Source: Pontiella desulfatans | GTDB lineage: Bacteria; Verrucomicrobiota; Kiritimatiellia; Kiritimatiellales; Pontiellaceae | Length of the DNA: 64,000 bases | NCBI RefSeq assembly: GCF_900890425.1 | Contig: NZ_CAAHFG010000001.1 | Location: 1,798,001 to 1,862,000 of the forward strand | Direction of reading: 5' to 3' | Made by a program: the position numbers and the translations under genes | Notes under the pieces: generated by a model | Databases searched by the model: none | What the model was told of the DNA's origin: nothing | The model's input: the letters and a program-made list of their open reading frames with translations, nothing else | Part shown: positions 61,829 through 64,000 of the stretch, one piece after another | Layout of the letters: every line of letters starts with the position of its first letter | Numbering within the stretch: position 1 is the stretch's first letter

Positions 61829-64000
61829 CTACCTTTTTTTTGCGCTGCGTTCAATCACGTGTGGGGGGAAAGCTCCGCTGGCTTTCAGCGGGCCGGTGGT
61901 GATGAATCCGCCCATTTCCGTCGTGGTGCCGTCCGATGCGCTCAGGTGGGAACCTTGTTGATTGAAGCTGAGGTTGAACGCCTTGAGGGTTCCCCTCGTG
62001 AGGAGCAACCCTTGCCCGTGGTGGTTGGCGTGGAGGTTCTGCAGGGTGAGGGTGCCGTTGCCGACATCGGCCAGGATGTCGGGGTTGCCCCAAACCATGG
62101 TGTTGATCAGGGTGGCCTCGGAATCGAAACCGTCGGAAATGAGGATGGCCGTTTTGTTTTGCGACGACATGGCCACGAGCTCGGTGTTGACCATCGAGAT
62201 TTCGCCGTGTCCGTATTCAAAATAGCAGCTGATTTTGGAACCGTCGGTGCCGTGGCCATGGCTGACGCAGTTGATTGCCCCCTCGCCGTTCTGCTGGGTG
62301 AAATGGATGCCGTAGAGCGAACCGAAGACAAAGTTTTGGTAGAGGAACTGGTTTTCGGTATGGCCGACCACCAAGGCATCGAGGTTTTCCTTCTGGTACG
62401 TCCAGAACCGGGCTCCAGTCCCACTGGAAACACCGCCGTCGGTCTTGTTGGCATAGAGCGGGTTTCGGCGTGGTGCGCGCGACCAATAGTGCGGGTTGAA
62501 CTGCATGTTTTGCACGATTCCGTTCCGGCTTCCGCCGCCGACGGCAACGCCCACCTTGAAGGGGGCGCCGGAGGGATAGTCGATGAAGTGGCGGTCGCAC
62601 CGGTGCGACATGAAGTCGATGAACTTGAACGGATTGGCGGCGTTGACGTTGATGACATAGATGTTTTCACCGCGCCCCTGGATGAGGAAGGGATATTCCT
62701 TCACCTCCTCGATCCGCTGTTCCGGATAGTTGAACGAAAGCCCGCGCATGCCGCTGTTGGCCTCCATGGCAATGGTTGGTTCGTCATCCGGGGGATAGAT
62801 GTGGAGCACGCTTCCGCCGCCCATGGTGTGGTGCGGCACGTCGTGAACACCGCGCAATTCCACGCCCCCCGGAATGCTAAGGCGGCCTTTGATCAGATAG
62901 TCCTGCCCCGGCAGCAGCACCATGCCGCCTCCATTGCGGGCGCTGTTGTCCAGTGCTTGCTGGATGGCGGCGGCATCGTCGGAGCCGGAGGGATGGACGA
63001 CCTCCAACGCAGGCTTGGCCGGGACATATTGCGTTCGCGTTGTTTTATGAAAGTCGGGAATGGGGTTCAGGCCCGGAGGTGCGTCCGATTGCTGGACGAT
63101 GCCGTCCGGGGCTTCGCTTTGCACCATGGGCAATGGGTTGGGGTATTGGTTGCCGGCCAGCACCACGCCGATGACCTTTTCCCCAATCCGGATCCGGCTG
63201 TTCTTGTCCTTGAGCGCGGAACCGAGGATCGAGTGCGCACCTTTGTCGAGTACGACATTGCCGCTCAGCACGCGGCACTGCTCCATCAGGATGTTGCCGC
63301 TTCCGTTCGAACGCAAGGCTTCCTTCCCGCTGAAGATGCAGGTCGAAAAAAGTAGGGCGGAGTCGAATTTTTCATCAACCAGCACGCCGTGCTGCGCGCC
63401 GTCGAAATAGCATTCCGTGAACACCATGCCGAAGGGGTTGGTTTTTTCCACCTCCATGGCGGTGGCGCAGTTGCGGATGATCAGATGGTAGAACTGTGCA
63501 TTGGCCGCACCGCGCACGCCTTCGGAAATCATGAAGCCTCGGGCATAGCCCTCGATCTCCACGTCGGCGACATATTCCCAGTCGGAGCGCAGCATGTGGA
63601 TGGCCGTACCGTTTTCCATGGTCCAGTCCAGATTCCTGGGCGATTTGGGCAGGCCGCCCAGGCACCACCAACGCGGGGAAAAGCGGATTTTTTCCAGGCG
63701 GCCGATATCGGTGGTGGAGTCGTATTGGATCCCCGTTTTAAGCGGGGTTCCATAGACGTTGCGCACCAGGTGCAGCTCGTTGCCGCCGGGCCCGATGCGG
63801 ATGCCCTGGTAGGGGTTCACCAGGGTCAGGTTTTCGAAGGTGGCGTTGTCGCCGCCCTTCTGGATCAGGCACCAGGGGTAGGGGTCGGGGTTCTGGTGGG
63901 ACTGCAGCGGATACCAAATATTCAGGTCTTTGATGCCCGCACAGTAATCGACCGTGATAAACGGAGTCCCGTCGGGATCGCCCTTGCCCGCCAGCGGCAT
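61829..64000 (-). CDS. Beta-helix (pectate-lyase-3-like) protein, 5' end outside window
   Basis: At least 723 codons, open to the window end, so the N-terminus is missing. The visible part has the end of one beta-helix domain and a second full one starting at about residue 340 (VVHPSGSDDAAAIQQALDNS, GGGMVLLPGQDYLIKGRLSI, PGGVELRGVHDVP). Conserved stretches such as FNPHYW and GSRNGIVQNMQ parallel the 20656 protein. The end INTMVWGNPDILADVGNG...FNLSFNQQGSHLS is the part duplicated as remnants at 41759 and 59944. A likely polysaccharide lyase, hydrolase or glycan binder; no catalytic residues assigned. The tail ends with basic SAKKR, unlike the remnants. Confidence 0.85.
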   Translation of the reverse strand: MPLAGKGDPDGTPFITVDYCAGIKDLNIWYPLQSHQNPDPYPWCLIQKGGDNATFENLTLVNPYQGIRIGPGGNELHLVRNVYGTPLKTGIQYDSTTDIGRLEKIRFSPRWWCLGGLPKSPRNLDWTMENGTAIHMLRSDWEYVADVEIEGYARGFMISEGVRGAANAQFYHLIIRNCATAMEVEKTNPFGMVFTECYFDGAQHGVLVDEKFDSALLFSTCIFSGKEALRSNGSGNILMEQCRVLSGNVVLDKGAHSILGSALKDKNSRIRIGEKVIGVVLAGNQYPNPLPMVQSEAPDGIVQQSDAPPGLNPIPDFHKTTRTQYVPAKPALEVVHPSGSDDAAAIQQALDNSARNGGGMVLLPGQDYLIKGRLSIPGGVELRGVHDVPHHTMGGGSVLHIYPPDDEPTIAMEANSGMRGLSFNYPEQRIEEVKEYPFLIQGRGENIYVINVNAANPFKFIDFMSHRCDRHFIDYPSGAPFKVGVAVGGGSRNGIVQNMQFNPHYWSRAPRRNPLYANKTDGGVSSGTGARFWTYQKENLDALVVGHTENQFLYQNFVFGSLYGIHFTQQNGEGAINCVSHGHGTDGSKISCYFEYGHGEISMVNTELVAMSSQNKTAILISDGFDSEATLINTMVWGNPDILADVGNGTLTLQNLHANHHGQGLLLTRGTLKAFNLSFNQQGSHLSASDGTTTEMGGFITTGPLKASGAFPPHVIERSAKKR

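Noticed and set aside
1-64000. rRNA, tRNA, CRISPR arrays, prophage structural genes, replication origin
   Set aside because: None recognised on reading both strands; a tRNAscan/Infernal run would be needed to be certain.

Overview
The window comes from a Gram-negative bacterium specialised in marine or sulfated polysaccharides. Gene content fits the Planctomycetes-Verrucomicrobia-Chlamydiae superphylum, and Kiritimatiellota (Pontiella-like) is the best guess. The reasons are several large secreted sulfatases, PEP-CTERM proteins, secreted TIM-barrel/Gfo-Idh-MocA/ThuA/DUF1080 sugar proteins, beta-helix 'pectate-lyase-3' proteins, CotH/lamin-tail and HzsA-related cytochrome proteins, and a TonB-like VWA protein. 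No rRNA, tRNA or CRISPR was seen. The taxonomic call is an inference.

Layout. (1) 1-10815, mostly high GC: a 5'-truncated sulfatase, a GH92 mannosidase remnant, ThuA and DUF1080 (3-keto-glycoside type) proteins, a sulfatase, a PEP-CTERM protein and a 1022-aa sulfatase. (2) About 10.5-42.0 kb, visibly lower GC: a periplasmic-sensing histidine kinase and AraC-type response regulator, then four related surface proteins (15.3-25.5 kb) with a TonB/VWA-like protein among them. After these come a small Cys4 protein, a GH2 enzyme, a CotH/lamin-tail protein, a TIM-barrel-sulfatase fusion, a GH71/99-like enzyme, a Gfo/Idh/MocA oxidoreductase and a Tat-exported metallophosphoesterase. (3) 42.0-44.4 kb: a 5'-truncated, frameshifted second copy of the 7747-10815 sulfatase. 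About 2.03 kb is nearly identical, so region 2 lies between 2-kb direct repeats. (4) 44.6-55.4 kb, high GC: a LamG-4xCBM6 protein and two large multi-domain proteins, each with two CxxCH haem motifs (one HzsA-related, one YVTN/MauG-like). (5) 55.4-60.4 kb: a scrap heap of AraC, HipA and beta-helix gene remnants around an isolated low-GC 1307-aa protein with an Mrr-like nuclease domain and a STAND-type NTPase domain, a likely anti-phage effector. (6) 60.4-64.0 kb, minus strand: a PQQ-type beta-propeller protein and a beta-helix protein that runs off the window.

How the genes work together. The kinase/regulator pair probably senses a glycan product and controls nearby loci. Secreted sulfatases desulfate the glycan. 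GH2, GH71/99-like and formerly GH92 enzymes cut it. The Gfo/Idh/MocA, TIM-barrel, ThuA and DUF1080 proteins fit an oxidative (3-keto) glycoside route. The surface proteins with beta-module, CBM6, LamG and beta-helix domains would bind substrate or form an outer layer.

The most unusual items are: the STAND-nuclease island with flanking 15-bp repeats made of hipA 3'-end sequence; a three-hairpin repeat present three times with compensating stem changes; the 31.5-kb block bracketed by 2-kb direct repeats with a 6-bp microhomology joint; a palindrome TTCCAnnnnnTGGAA found at least 14 times; and a sulfatase fused to a sugar-epimerase-type TIM barrel.
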